Notes: a model not told the origin generated them from the sequence alone. Numbered from the stretch's first letter, positions 15,271 to 24,294 are shown. The stretch: 64,000 nucleotides of DNA from DSUN01 sp035527715 (GCA_035527715.1 DATKZY010000281.1:1-64000), one strand, 5' to 3'. Numbers and translations are program-made.

Positions 15271-16347
15271 TCAGCCGTCGTCCCTTTTCCCCTCGGGGAG
15301 TTGCCCCTCGTCGGCGAAGCTGTAGTGGCGGCCCTCGCCCAGGATGACGTGGTCGAGGAGGGGAATGCCGAGGACCTTGCCCGTGGCGTGAAGCTTGGCC
15401 GTGATCTCGACGTCGCGCGGGCTGGGCGTGGGGTCGCCCGTGGGGTGGTTGTGGACGCAGATGATGGCGGCGGCGCTGTCGCGCACGGCCTCGCCGAAGA
15501 CCTCGCGGGGGTGGGCGAGGCTGGCCGTGAGACTGCCGACGCTGGCCTCGACCTCGCGGACGACGCGGTTGCGGGCGTCGAGGAGGAGGACGAGGAAGGT
15601 CTCGCGCTTCTGGTCGCGGAGGCGTGGGGAGCAGAGGTCGTAGACGGCCTGGCTGTCGCTGATGCGGCGGCCGGGCTCGGCGGCGGCCTGCTCGGCCATC
15701 CGGCGGCCGATCTCGAGGGCCGCCTTCACCTGGGCCGCCTTGGCGGGGCCGACGCCCTTCACCCGCCGCAGCTCGGCGATGCTGCGGGCCGCCAGGGCGC
15801 GATAGGTGCCATACTTGGCGAGAAGGCTCTGGCCCAGGCCGATCGCCGTCTGCTCCTCCGTGCCCGAGCGGAGGATGATGGCCAGCAGCTCGGCGTCGGA
15901 CAGGGCGCGCTCGCCGCCGGCGATGAGGCGCTCGCGCGGGCGCTGGTCGGCCGGCAGCTCCTTGATGCGCGGAGTGCGCTGGTAATGCTTGCAGTCGGGC
16001 GCCAGCGGGCACTCGGCGCAACTCGGCGCGTCGCCGCACACGACGCTGCGGATGCCGTCGGCGGGCGAGCAGTAGAGCTGGAGCACGCGGCGCACGGTGG
16101 CGACGCGCTCGCCGGCGGCCTCGGCCATCCGGCGCACGCACTCGTAGAGGTTGGCGACGGAGCGGGTGCGCGGGATGAGGCCGAGGCGGGCCAGGAGGCG
16201 GCGGAGGGCCGGGTCGTCCTCGAACGCCGCGGCGTCGGGGTAGTCCGCCTGGGCCTCGGCGCAGGCGCCGACGAGGGCCTCGAGCGGCGCCGCCGCCAGC
16301 TCGCGCAGCTTCTGCTCCATCGTGCGATAGGTCTTGCGGAGTTCCAT
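15271..16347 (-). CDS. radC: RadC / JAB-domain protein with a Cys4 N-terminal half
   Basis: In this 358-residue protein, residues ~135-358 are a complete RadC (UPF0758): helix-hairpin-helix region (LRRVKGVGPAKAAQVKAALE), then the JAB/MPN metal site HNHPTGDPTPSPRD with the upstream VVREVE..VGSL segment. Canonical RadC is about 225 residues. Here a ~130-residue extension precedes it and ends in CGDAPSCAECPLAPDC, a C-x5-C-x2-C-x5-C set close to the [4Fe-4S] loop of endonuclease III (C-x6-C-x2-C-x5-C). The start at ATG 16347 is chosen because farther upstream the frame is repeat-encoded. It is divergent from recD2. Confidence 0.85.
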   Translation of the reverse strand: MELRKTYRTMEQKLRELAAAPLEALVGACAEAQADYPDAAAFEDDPALRRLLARLGLIPRTRSVANLYECVRRMAEAAGERVATVRRVLQLYCSPADGIRSVVCGDAPSCAECPLAPDCKHYQRTPRIKELPADQRPRERLIAGGERALSDAELLAIILRSGTEEQTAIGLGQSLLAKYGTYRALAARSIAELRRVKGVGPAKAAQVKAALEIGRRMAEQAAAEPGRRISDSQAVYDLCSPRLRDQKRETFLVLLLDARNRVVREVEASVGSLTASLAHPREVFGEAVRDSAAAIICVHNHPTGDPTPSPRDVEITAKLHATGKVLGIPLLDHVILGEGRHYSFADEGQLPEGKRDDG

Positions 16348-16362
16348 GCGCTCAGCCTGTGA

Positions 16363-16467
16363 AGGAACCACACGGACGGACACGGACGGACACGGACGGA
16401 CACGGACGGGGAGGTCCCTCACTCATAGGCGTCGGTCCGTGTCCGTCCGTGTAGGTCCGTGCCGTTC
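16363..16467. repeat. CACGGACGGA hairpin element, copy 1
   Basis: The left arm has four CACGGACGGA-type units (about 16371-16410) and the right arm has CCGTGTCCGTCCGTGTAGG and further units (about 16436-16460), with a loop of about 24 nt. Read on the complement, its arm start (CACGGACCTACACGGAC) and the loop motif TGAGTGAG match the element at 57060-57139. It lies in the divergent radC/recD2 promoter region, so it is not simply a terminator. Confidence 0.8.
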
Positions 16468-16537
16468 TTGACACACTCCCGGTGGCTTTGCGAAAGCCCC
16501 GCGTATCATACCGGAAACGCCGCGCGGGTCAAGCTCG

Positions 16538-16566
16538 TTGACACGGCCCGGCGGGGCGGCTATAAT
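16538..16566 (+). promoter_or_regulatory. Consensus sigma70 promoter of recD2
   Basis: TTGACA (16538-16543), exactly 17 bp, then TATAAT (16561-16566): both hexamers match the bacterial consensus perfectly. The leader to the ATG at 16596 is only about 23 nt. Confidence 0.85.
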
Positions 16567-16595
16567 CCGTCCATACCTCGCTACGGGGATTGAGA

Positions 16596-18839
16596 ATGCC
16601 GCTGTTCGGCCCCTCGGATACGGATACGACGCTCGACGGGACAGTCGAGCGGGTGGTCTTTTCGGCGCCCGACGGCACGTATGCGGTCGTGCGCCTGCGG
16701 GCCGAGGGGAAGGGCGAGGTGGTGACGGCGCGCGGGAAGCTGCTGGAGCTGAAGGAGGGCGAGGTGCTGCGGCTGGAGGGGCGCTGGTCGGTGCACAAGA
16801 CCTATGGCCGCCAGTTCGAGGTCGAGCGCTACGAGGTGGTCACGCCGACGAGCGCGCGCGGGATCGAGCGCTACCTGGGCTCGGGCCTCGTGCCCGGCAT
16901 CGGGCCGGAGCTCGCGAAGCGACTCGTCCGCCGCTTCGGCGACCAGACCCTCGCCGTGATCGAGCGGGAGCCCGAGCGGCTGCGCGAGGTGGACGGCATC
17001 GGGCGGAAGCGGCAGGAGCAGGTCGTCGAGGCCTACGCCGCGCAGAAGGGCCTCCGCGAGGTGATGGTGTTCCTCCACCAGTACGGCGTCTCGCCGGGCG
17101 CCGGCGCCCGAATCTACAAGGCCTACGGGGGCTCGGCGGTGAGCATCGTGCGCGACAACCCGTATCGCCTGGCCTCCGACATCTTCGGCGTGGGCTTCCG
17201 GACCGCCGACCGCATCGCGCGGAGCATGGGCGTGGCGCACGACGCGCCGCAGCGGGCCGCCGCAGGCGTCGTCTACGCCCTCCAGGAGCTGGGGGACGAC
17301 GGGCACGTGTGCTGCCCAGCCGAACAGCTCGTCGCCGCGGCGAGCCGGATGCTCGAGCTGCCCGTCGAACAGGTCGAGGCCGCCATCGAGGCGCAGCGGG
17401 CGGCGGGCGAACTGGTGCGCGAGGACGCGCATCCGTCGCGGCCCGTCTACCTTCCCGCCCTCTACGCGGCCGAGACGGGTGTGGCCCGCGCCCTGGGCGA
17501 GCTGGCGACGCGTGCCGCCGCCTTCCCCGCCATTGACGCCGGGCGGGCGGTGCGCTGGGTCGAGGGCAAGGTGGCGATCCAGCTCTCCGACGGCCAGCGC
17601 GACGCCGTGCGCAAGGCCGTCGCCAACAAGCTCACCGTCATCACGGGCGGGCCGGGCGTGGGCAAGACCACCGTGCTGCGCTGCCTCGTGGAAGTCTTCC
17701 GCGCGCGCAAGCTGCGGGTCGCCCTCGGGGCGCCCACGGGCCGCGCCGCCAAGCGCCTGGCCGAGACCACCCGCGCCGAGGCGATGACCCTCCACCGCCT
17801 CCTCAAATACCAGCCCCGCACCCACGAGTTCGAGGTCAACGAGCGCAACCCGCTCCAGGCCGACGCCGTGATCGTGGACGAGGCGTCCATGCTCGACATC
17901 CTGCTCACCTACCACCTCGTCCGCGCGTTGCGGCCCCCGACGCTGCTCGTCCTCGTGGGCGACGTGGACCAGCTCCCCTCCGTGGGGCCGGGGAGCGTGC
18001 TCCGCGACGTCATCGCCTCGGGCGTGGCGGCCGTGGCGCGCCTCACCGAGATCTTCCGCCAGGCCGCTGCCAGCCTCATCGTGGCCAACGCCCACCGCAT
18101 CAACACGGGGGAGATGCCGTTCCTCAAAGACCCCGGCGAGGAGGCCGAGCGCGACTTCTTCTTCCTCGAACGCGAGGACCCCGAGGCCGCGGCCGAGACG
18201 GTGCTCGACCTGTGCGCCCGCCGGCTGCCGGGCCGCTACGGCCTCGACCCCATTGACGACATTCAGGTGCTGGCCCCCATGCACAGGGGCACGGTGGGCG
18301 CCCAGGCGCTCAACGCCCGCCTTCAGGAGCGCCTCAACCCCACGGGCCAGCAGCACACCCTCGGCGGCCGCACCTTCCGCGTCGGCGACAAGGTGATGCA
18401 GATCCGCAACAACTACGACAAAGAGGTCTTCAACGGCGACCTCGGCCGCGTCGTCGCCCTCGCGCCCGAGGCGGGCCAGGTGATCGTGCGGATGGACGAG
18501 CGCGAGCTGGCCTACGGCCCCGAGGAGCTCGGCGAGATCGTCCCCGCCTACGCCATCACGATCCACAAGGCCCAGGGCAGCGAGTACCCTGCCGTCGTCG
18601 TGCCGCTCCTCACGCAGCACTACCTGATGCTCCAGCGCAACCTGCTCTACACGGCGGTCACCCGCGGCAAGCGCCTCGTCGTCCTCGTGGGCACGAAGCG
18701 GGCCGTGGCCATCGCCATCCGCAACGATCGCATCCGCGAGCGCCACTCGCTCCTTCGCGACCGCCTCGCCGCGGCCCGCCCGACGGGCCCCGGCCGCCCC
18801 GCAGCCCCCCCTCTCGAGGTGAAAGCACACCATGGCTGA
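16596..18839 (+). CDS. recD2: RecD2-type ATP-dependent DNA helicase
   Basis: The 747-residue protein matches RecD2, the RecBC-independent 5'-3' superfamily 1B helicase of DNA repair. It has an N-terminal OB-like region and two helix-hairpin-helix segments (VPGIGPELAKRLV, VDGIGRKRQEQV). Walker A ITGGPGVGKTT lies near residue 348, Walker B-like VIVDEASMLD near 425, GDVDQLPSVGPG downstream, and a C-terminal UvrD-like motif AITIHKAQGSEYPAVVVP is present. The ATG at 16596 has GGGGATTGAG upstream. It overlaps the following phosphoesterase by 8 bp and is divergent from radC, making a small DNA-repair locus. Confidence 0.95.
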   Translation: MPLFGPSDTDTTLDGTVERVVFSAPDGTYAVVRLRAEGKGEVVTARGKLLELKEGEVLRLEGRWSVHKTYGRQFEVERYEVVTPTSARGIERYLGSGLVPGIGPELAKRLVRRFGDQTLAVIEREPERLREVDGIGRKRQEQVVEAYAAQKGLREVMVFLHQYGVSPGAGARIYKAYGGSAVSIVRDNPYRLASDIFGVGFRTADRIARSMGVAHDAPQRAAAGVVYALQELGDDGHVCCPAEQLVAAASRMLELPVEQVEAAIEAQRAAGELVREDAHPSRPVYLPALYAAETGVARALGELATRAAAFPAIDAGRAVRWVEGKVAIQLSDGQRDAVRKAVANKLTVITGGPGVGKTTVLRCLVEVFRARKLRVALGAPTGRAAKRLAETTRAEAMTLHRLLKYQPRTHEFEVNERNPLQADAVIVDEASMLDILLTYHLVRALRPPTLLVLVGDVDQLPSVGPGSVLRDVIASGVAAVARLTEIFRQAAASLIVANAHRINTGEMPFLKDPGEEAERDFFFLEREDPEAAAETVLDLCARRLPGRYGLDPIDDIQVLAPMHRGTVGAQALNARLQERLNPTGQQHTLGGRTFRVGDKVMQIRNNYDKEVFNGDLGRVVALAPEAGQVIVRMDERELAYGPEELGEIVPAYAITIHKAQGSEYPAVVVPLLTQHYLMLQRNLLYTAVTRGKRLVVLVGTKRAVAIAIRNDRIRERHSLLRDRLAAARPTGPGRPAAPPLEVKAHHG

Positions 18840-19689
18840 GCCCGCACCGCGCCCTGCCGACTACGTGATGAAGGTGATGGCCAAGGCCGCCGCGATGAAC
18901 CAGCAGGACCCCTTCCTGCGGGGCCGCCTCATCGAGCTGCCCGGCGCCGGCGACCTGATGATCACCGGCGACCTCCACGGCAACCTCTCCAACTTCCGCC
19001 GCATCACCCGCATCGCCGACCTGCCCCACCATCCCCACCGGCACCTCATCCTCCAGGAAGCCCTGCACGCCATGTACCGCGACACCCCCGACCGCTCCTA
19101 CCAGCTCATCGAAGAGATCGCCATCTTCAAGACCGTCTACCCCGCCCAGGTGCACGTTCTCCTGGCCAACCACGACCTCGCCGAGCTGTACGGCCTCCAG
19201 ATCATGAAGCAGGGGCGCTCCGTGCTGCGCGTCTTCGACGCCGCGCTCGAGGAGGCGTACCAGTTCAACAAGGACGTCGTGCGCAAGGCATACAACGGCT
19301 TCCTTCGCTCCTTTCCCTGGGCCGCCGCCACGCCGACCGGCCTCTTCGTCTGCCACTCGCTGCCCGACGCGAAGTACGTGGACCTGTTCAGCCGGCAGCT
19401 CTTCACCGACGCGGGGCCCGACACCGACATGGGGCGGGGCAGCCCGGCCTTCCACCTCGCCTGGGGGCGCGACCTCTCGGGGGAAGTGACCGCGGCCTTC
19501 GCTCAGCGCGTCGGGGCCGACCTCATTCTCACCGGCCACCACCCGTGCCGGAGCGGGCACACCGAGCCCAACCCCCGCCTTGTCATCCTCGACAGCAAGG
19601 ACGCCCACGGGGCCTACGCCATCCTGCCCCTCGACGTCAAGCTGTCCCAGATCGAGGTCGTCTCCCGGATCAAGTTCCTCAACCTCTGA
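18832..19689 (+). CDS. Calcineurin-like metallophosphoesterase
   Basis: This 285-residue cytoplasmic protein has the metallophosphatase signature GDLHGN (residues 46-51), NHDL (about 109), CHS (about 180) and TGHHPCRSG (about 230), the metal-binding set of PPP-type Ser/Thr phosphatases and related nucleotide phosphatases. The usual GDxVDRG motif is not evident; the corresponding region is LPHHPHRHLILQ, so the substrate is uncertain. Its ATG lies inside the recD2 3' end (ATGGCTGA), so the two are translationally coupled. The last 11 bp overlap the end of the convergent rhomboid gene. Confidence 0.82.
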   Translation: MAEPAPRPADYVMKVMAKAAAMNQQDPFLRGRLIELPGAGDLMITGDLHGNLSNFRRITRIADLPHHPHRHLILQEALHAMYRDTPDRSYQLIEEIAIFKTVYPAQVHVLLANHDLAELYGLQIMKQGRSVLRVFDAALEEAYQFNKDVVRKAYNGFLRSFPWAAATPTGLFVCHSLPDAKYVDLFSRQLFTDAGPDTDMGRGSPAFHLAWGRDLSGEVTAAFAQRVGADLILTGHHPCRSGHTEPNPRLVILDSKDAHGAYAILPLDVKLSQIEVVSRIKFLNL

Positions 19690-20812
19690 GGGGCTCGAGG
19701 GCCTTGGCGGCCTCGAGGGCGCGGCGGGCCTTGGCGGGGTCTTGCAGGCGCGCCGCCGCTTCTTTCAGCAGCGCGTGGCCGCGGGCGGGCTGGCCGAGGC
19801 TTTGCCCGTACAGCAGGCCCGCGGAGTAGAGCGCGTGGGCCGCCTGGGCGTGTCGGGGGTGGGTGAGCGCGAAGTGGTGGAAGGCCGCGGCCGCCTCGGC
19901 CTGTCGCCCGGCGCGGATGAGCCAGTTGGCCAGCGCGACGTGCGTCCGCTCGTCAATCGGCTCGGCGGGGAAGGCATCGAGGAAGGCCCGATACAGCTCG
20001 GCCGCGCCGGCGAAGTCCTCTGCCGCCACCTGCGACTGGAGCGCGGCCCGCATGCGGCCGGCCGCGGCCAGCTTCTCTGCCTGAGTGTCAGACGCGGCCG
20101 CGCTCTGAAGCGCCTGCTGCCTCGATGCGCGCTCGGTGAGCCGCGGCTTGTGGCGGCCCGTCAGGCGCGACAGCAGGTCGTAGTCGTCGCGCTCCACCCA
20201 GTTCCGCGACAGCAACAGCATCCCCAGGGCCGCTCCGACGGCGAAGCCGGCCAGGTGAGCCGCGACCGCCACGGCGCCGCCGGTGCCCGTCGTCGCGTGG
20301 TAGACGTCCCACGTGACATAGAATCCGATGATCCAGTAGGCCGAGCACCGGAACGTGCCGAAGAGGAACACTACGAAGTAGAAGATCTTCACGTCGTGGA
20401 TGGGATAGAAGGTGAGGTAGGTGCCGACGACGCCGAAGATTGCCCCCGAGGCCCCGATGCAGGGGATGCCGGCCATCCACCCGCTGGCCATGAGCGCGTG
20501 GCCGAGGTCCGACAGATACGCGAAGGCCACGTAGGCCGCCAGGTAGCGCCAGTGCCCCAGCTTGTCGTTGACATTGTTCCCAAACGTCCACAGGAACACC
20601 ATGTTCGCGAGCAGATGGATCACCCCGCCGTGGAGAAACGCCGAGGTCAGCGGCTGGTACCACCTCAGGTCGGCGGGCACCGTGCCGTAGACGGTCAGGT
20701 CAACCCCCTCGAACACCTGGACGCCAAAGACGGCCACGTTTGCCCCGATGATTGCCCAGTTCATCCACGGCAGCCGGCCCATCGGATTGTCCACGCCGTA
20801 CGGAATCAGCAC
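19679..20812 (-). CDS. Rhomboid intramembrane serine protease with TPR tail
   Basis: The 377-residue protein has a six-helix rhomboid core (residues ~10-205). Catalytic Ser122 is in GASGAIFG and His186 in AAHLAGF; the L1-loop HGGVIHLLANM motif is present. The C-terminal ~150 residues form amphipathic helix pairs of the TPR kind. Start GTG 20810-20812 is chosen because AGGAG lies 7 nt upstream and the promoter -10 (20840-20845) abuts the farther upstream TTG, which would therefore not be transcribed with a leader. Substrates are unknown; the cytoplasmic TPR tail suggests partner binding. Confidence 0.88.
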   Translation of the reverse strand: MLIPYGVDNPMGRLPWMNWAIIGANVAVFGVQVFEGVDLTVYGTVPADLRWYQPLTSAFLHGGVIHLLANMVFLWTFGNNVNDKLGHWRYLAAYVAFAYLSDLGHALMASGWMAGIPCIGASGAIFGVVGTYLTFYPIHDVKIFYFVVFLFGTFRCSAYWIIGFYVTWDVYHATTGTGGAVAVAAHLAGFAVGAALGMLLLSRNWVERDDYDLLSRLTGRHKPRLTERASRQQALQSAAASDTQAEKLAAAGRMRAALQSQVAAEDFAGAAELYRAFLDAFPAEPIDERTHVALANWLIRAGRQAEAAAAFHHFALTHPRHAQAAHALYSAGLLYGQSLGQPARGHALLKEAAARLQDPAKARRALEAAKALEPLRG

Positions 20813-20839
20813 AGGGCCTCTCCTGGGGTTGCTCGCCAA

Positions 20840-20868
20840 AGTCTACAGCCCTGCCCCTGTCCTGTCAA
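20840..20868 (-). promoter_or_regulatory. Promoter of the rhomboid gene
   Basis: The complement has TTGACA (20863-20868), a 17-bp spacer and TAGACT (20840-20845). Confidence 0.7.
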
Positions 20869-20977
20869 CGCGCCTCAGCATTGACTCGCCCACGGTGTGC
20901 CAGGGATATGGAGTGCGGCATCGCAGATGCCGCTTTGGTTCGCAGCGGAGCCGCGGAGAGATGGCCGGAGTCCCGCT

Positions 20978-21006
20978 TTGCTTTCCCGCCCGGGCCTTGC
21001 TAGAAT
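20978..21006 (+). promoter_or_regulatory. Promoter of the GH5-like gene
   Basis: TTGCTT (20978-20983), a 17-bp spacer and TAGAAT (21001-21006) lie 23 bp before the ATG. Confidence 0.5.
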
Positions 21007-21029
21007 CGGCGGCAGCGGAAAGGAGACCG

Positions 21030-22847
21030 ATGAAGCGCAACCCGCCTCTGTGCTCGACTGTCGCCGTCGCCGCGATACTGGCTTGTCTGCCCGCACTCGC
21101 CGGGCAACCGAGCCGGCCGCGGATCCTCGAGGTCCGCCCCTCGGCGGCCGAGGTGGGCACCTTCGAGCCCTTCGAGCTCACAGTCCGCCTCGACGCCGAG
21201 TTCGCCAACCCCTTCGACCCAGATGACATTGACCTGTCGGCCGACGTGGCCGACCCCACCGGGCGGCTCCGCACGGTCCACGGCTTCCTCTACCAGGACT
21301 TCGACCGCGCCCTGAAGGACGGCAAGGAGCAGCTCGTCCCGCGCGGCGAGGCCGTGTGGAAGGTCCGCTACGCGCCGCTCGTGCCCGGCCTGCACCGGTG
21401 CCGGGCGCGCGTGCGCACGCGCGGCGGCGAAGCCGCCGGCGAGGAGACCAGCTTCCGCGCCGTCGCCTCGAAGAGCCCCGGCTTCATTCGCGTCAGCCCG
21501 CGCAATCCGCGGTACTTCGAGTTCTCGACGCGGCGGCCGTACTTCCCCATCGGCCACAACGTGTGCTGGGCCGACTCGCAGCTCAAGACCTACGACTACG
21601 ACGACTACTTCCGCAAGATGGCCGCGGCCAACGAGAACTTCACCCGCATCTGGATGTGCTCGTGGAGCCTGGAGCTGGAGGGCAGCAAGCTCGACGACTA
21701 TCGCCTCGACAACGCCTGGCGCCTCGACCACATCATCGCCTTCGCCCGCACCTACGGGATCCACTTCAAGCTCTGCTTCGACAACTTCTACGACTTCGCC
21801 CAGCGCCGCCACAGCCCCTACTGGCGCGCCAACGGCGGCATGTGCGACACGCCGGCCGACTTCTTCACCAGCCCCGCCGCCCAGGCCCACTACCGCCGAC
21901 GCCTGCGCTACATCACCGCCCGTTGGGCTCACGCCCCGCAGGTCATGGCCTGGGAGTTCTGGAACGAGATGGACTACGCGCCGAGCGAGAAGGGCAACGT
22001 CCGCTCCCGCAAGGAGCCGTACATGCTCGACTGGACCGCCGCGATGGCGGCCGAGCTGCGCCGCCTCGACCCCTACGGCCACCTGGTGACGAACACCCTG
22101 GCCGCCTACACCGACTGGCCCGAGTTCTGGGCCATGCCGGCCCTCGACTTCGTGCAGCTCCACTCCTACATCCACGAGGGCTGGGAGCCGACGCCGAAGC
22201 AGTACGACGCGGCGGCCATGGTGCTCGACCAGGCGCAGGACTTCGTGCAGTTCCGCAAGCCCTTCCTCATCGCCGAGTTCGGCTACCACCCCAGCGGCGG
22301 CGAGAACCGGCTCAACGCGCTCGACCGCACGGGCATCCACCTGCACAACGCGCTGTGGGCCTCGTGCCTCAGCGGCGCCGCCGGCGCCCCCATGCTCTGG
22401 TGGTGGGACAACTACGTGGAGCCCAAGGACCTCTACTACCACTACCGGGCTCTGGGCCGCTTCCTGGCGGGGGTGGACTGGGCGGGCGAGCCGTGGCAAC
22501 CCGTGCGCGACGACGACCGGTCGAATCTCCGCATCGTCGGCCTCCGCACCGCCTCCCAAGCGCTCCTCTGGTTCCAGGACCGCCGCAACACCTGGCACCG
22601 TCGCCTCGTGAAGCAGGAGCCGCCCCGGCTCCTCGAGCGCTTCCGCATTTGCCTCCCCGGCCTTCGCCCTGGCCGCTACCGCGTCGTCTGGTTCGACAGC
22701 TACAACGGCGCCACGATCACGGAGACCGAGGCGGCCGCCGACGAGGCCGGCTTGCCCATCGAACTGTCCCATCTGGTGAAAGCGCCCGACGTGGCGTGCC
22801 GCATCGGCCCCCCGGTCGAGGGCGGGGACCGCAAGCCGGCGTGGTGA
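21030..22847 (+). CDS. Secreted DUF5060 / GH5-like glycoside hydrolase
   Basis: The 605-residue protein has a signal peptide (residues 1-24, ending ALAG). An Ig-like DUF5060-type domain follows (about 30-140: EVGTFEPFELTVRLDAEFANP), then a (beta/alpha)8 barrel beginning RPYFPIGHNVCW. The likely acid/base is E313 in WEFWNEMDY and the nucleophile E416 in FLIAEFGYHP, matching clan GH-A beta-strand 4 and 7 positions. A C-terminal beta domain follows. AGGAG precedes the ATG. The substrate cannot be told; the family includes cellulase-like and other beta-glycan-active enzymes. Confidence 0.82.
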   Translation: MKRNPPLCSTVAVAAILACLPALAGQPSRPRILEVRPSAAEVGTFEPFELTVRLDAEFANPFDPDDIDLSADVADPTGRLRTVHGFLYQDFDRALKDGKEQLVPRGEAVWKVRYAPLVPGLHRCRARVRTRGGEAAGEETSFRAVASKSPGFIRVSPRNPRYFEFSTRRPYFPIGHNVCWADSQLKTYDYDDYFRKMAAANENFTRIWMCSWSLELEGSKLDDYRLDNAWRLDHIIAFARTYGIHFKLCFDNFYDFAQRRHSPYWRANGGMCDTPADFFTSPAAQAHYRRRLRYITARWAHAPQVMAWEFWNEMDYAPSEKGNVRSRKEPYMLDWTAAMAAELRRLDPYGHLVTNTLAAYTDWPEFWAMPALDFVQLHSYIHEGWEPTPKQYDAAAMVLDQAQDFVQFRKPFLIAEFGYHPSGGENRLNALDRTGIHLHNALWASCLSGAAGAPMLWWWDNYVEPKDLYYHYRALGRFLAGVDWAGEPWQPVRDDDRSNLRIVGLRTASQALLWFQDRRNTWHRRLVKQEPPRLLERFRICLPGLRPGRYRVVWFDSYNGATITETEAAADEAGLPIELSHLVKAPDVACRIGPPVEGGDRKPAW

Positions 22848-22863
22848 AATGGGGAGCAGGGAT

Positions 22864-22942
22864 GGGACCGATGGGACATATGGGACCCATGGGACCTGGC
22901 TAGCCCACTTGTCCCATGTGTCCCATAGGTCCCATATGTCCC
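22864..22942. repeat. ATGGGACC hairpin between convergent genes
   Basis: Left arm 22864-22896 consists of GGGACCG/ATGGGACA/TATGGGACC units. Right arm 22911-22942 is complementary with a few mismatches, giving a ~32-bp stem around a 14-nt loop. It sits between two convergent stops (22847 and 22959) and could act as a bidirectional terminator. Confidence 0.8.
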
Positions 22943-22958
22943 ACTTGCCGGCCCCACC

Positions 22959-24029
22959 TCACCGATACCCCGCCTTCAGTGCTGCCGGTGTGCGAATATC
23001 GTAGGGCTTCCTCTTCTTCAGCGGCAGCACGCCTTCGTCAATCATCTGCTGCAGAATCCGCCGGCGGTTGCGGACGGGGAGGCGGACGAGGGTGCGCGTG
23101 CGGGCGGATTCGTAGATGCCCATGAGAATCTCGTGCGTGCCCCAGGCCTTGCCAATCGAGATGGGCGGCTCGGGGCCGCCATTCATCCACCGCACCAGGC
23201 CCCTGACGTATTCGACCGGCAGGTCAATCTCGCGCTTGACCTCGATGGGCTTCCACTTGCCGCCCGTCGAGGCATTCATCAGCAGCGGCCCGCCGAAGAG
23301 GTCAATCGCGCCCTTCGTGCCGTAGAGCCACATGCCGCCCTTGGCCGCGCCGTCGAGCGGGGTGTCGGAATCAACGAGGCCGCGGGCGCCGCCCTCGAAG
23401 CCGATGAGGGCGGCGAGGCGGTCCTCGACCGGGTGGCAGCGTTCCCAGCGATTGGTCGAGCGCTCGACCTGGGCGAGCACCCACTCGCCATCCCGGTCGC
23501 CGAGAACGTAGCGCATCATGTCCACGTAGTGGCTGTGCGTGTTGGTCAGGCCGCCCCCGCCGCGGGCGACGAGGGTGTGCACGTCGCCGATGGCGCCCCG
23601 CGCGATGAGCTGTCTGGCTCGGGTGAGCCGGCGGCTGTAGCGGCGCTGGTGGGTGATCATCAGCTTCGCGCCGCTCTTCTCGGCGGCCTTGCGCATCGCG
23701 TCGGCCTCGGCGATGCTGTAGGTCATCGGCTTCTCGCACAGGATGCCCTTCACGCCCGCCTTGCACGCGGCGACGACGAGGGCCGCGTGGTGCTGCGCCC
23801 AGGCGCAGATGCTCACGCACTCGGGCTTCTCGCGGCGGAGCATCTGGCGCGCGTCGGCGTAGGCGTGCTCGGCGGGCACGCCGAACTCCTTGCAGAAGCC
23901 TTCGAGGTTGGCGGGCTGGATGTCGCAGGCGGCCACGAGCTGTCCCAGGCCGCTCTTGATCCAGCCGCCCATGTGATACCGCGAGATGCCGCCGGTGCCG
24001 ACCACGGCGAGGCGATACTTGGTGGGCAT
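22959..24029 (-). CDS. Gfo/Idh/MocA-family oxidoreductase (cytoplasmic)
   Basis: The 356-residue protein has an N-terminal Rossmann fold (LAVVGTGGISRYHMGGW) and the CEKPMTYSIAEAD segment containing the family EKP motif. The beta-sheet dimerisation domain follows. It has no export signal, unlike the two paralogues at 44.4 and 47.6 kb. Family members oxidise or reduce sugars and cyclitols with NAD(P). AGGAG is present upstream of the ATG. Between it and the aminotransferase upstream on the same strand is a large palindrome. The sugar substrate is unknown. Confidence 0.88.
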   Translation of the reverse strand: MPTKYRLAVVGTGGISRYHMGGWIKSGLGQLVAACDIQPANLEGFCKEFGVPAEHAYADARQMLRREKPECVSICAWAQHHAALVVAACKAGVKGILCEKPMTYSIAEADAMRKAAEKSGAKLMITHQRRYSRRLTRARQLIARGAIGDVHTLVARGGGGLTNTHSHYVDMMRYVLGDRDGEWVLAQVERSTNRWERCHPVEDRLAALIGFEGGARGLVDSDTPLDGAAKGGMWLYGTKGAIDLFGGPLLMNASTGGKWKPIEVKREIDLPVEYVRGLVRWMNGGPEPPISIGKAWGTHEILMGIYESARTRTLVRLPVRNRRRILQQMIDEGVLPLKKRKPYDIRTPAALKAGYR

Positions 24030-24052
24030 AGAGCCATCTCCTCTTCTCCACG

Positions 24053-24263
24053 CCCCCGCCGAGCTTGTCTCGGTGGGGCGAAGGATTGGCCACTACCGAG
24101 CCTGCCCGCCCCACCCCTCTCCCTCTCAGGGAGAGGGCAGGGTGAGGGTGTCCACGTGGTGCGACCCTCCCCCCACCCCCTCCCTGAGAGGGAGGGGGGT
24201 AAGGGGGGGGCCGCCGCGTGTAGTCGGCAATCCCCGGCTCCACCGACACAAGGTCGGTGGGGG
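24053..24263. repeat. Large nested palindrome with a CCCTCTCCCT core
   Basis: Outer arms 24053-24096 and 24220-24263 are imperfect complements over about 44 bp. Each contains its own small hairpin of the CCACCGA / TCGGTGG kind. The core carries inverted CCCTCTCCCTCTCAGGGAGA and CCCTCCCTGAGAGGGAGG motifs. A related fragment is at 46613-46662. It lies between the aminotransferase stop and the downstream oxidoreductase start. Confidence 0.75.
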
Positions 24264-24294
24264 CCAAGAAGCCACGCATCGGGCGGGCGATGGG

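Noticed and set aside
16581..18833. A 750-codon minus-strand open frame opposite recD2
   Set aside because: recD2 is unmistakable by its helicase motifs and consensus promoter; the opposite frame has no recognisable domain.
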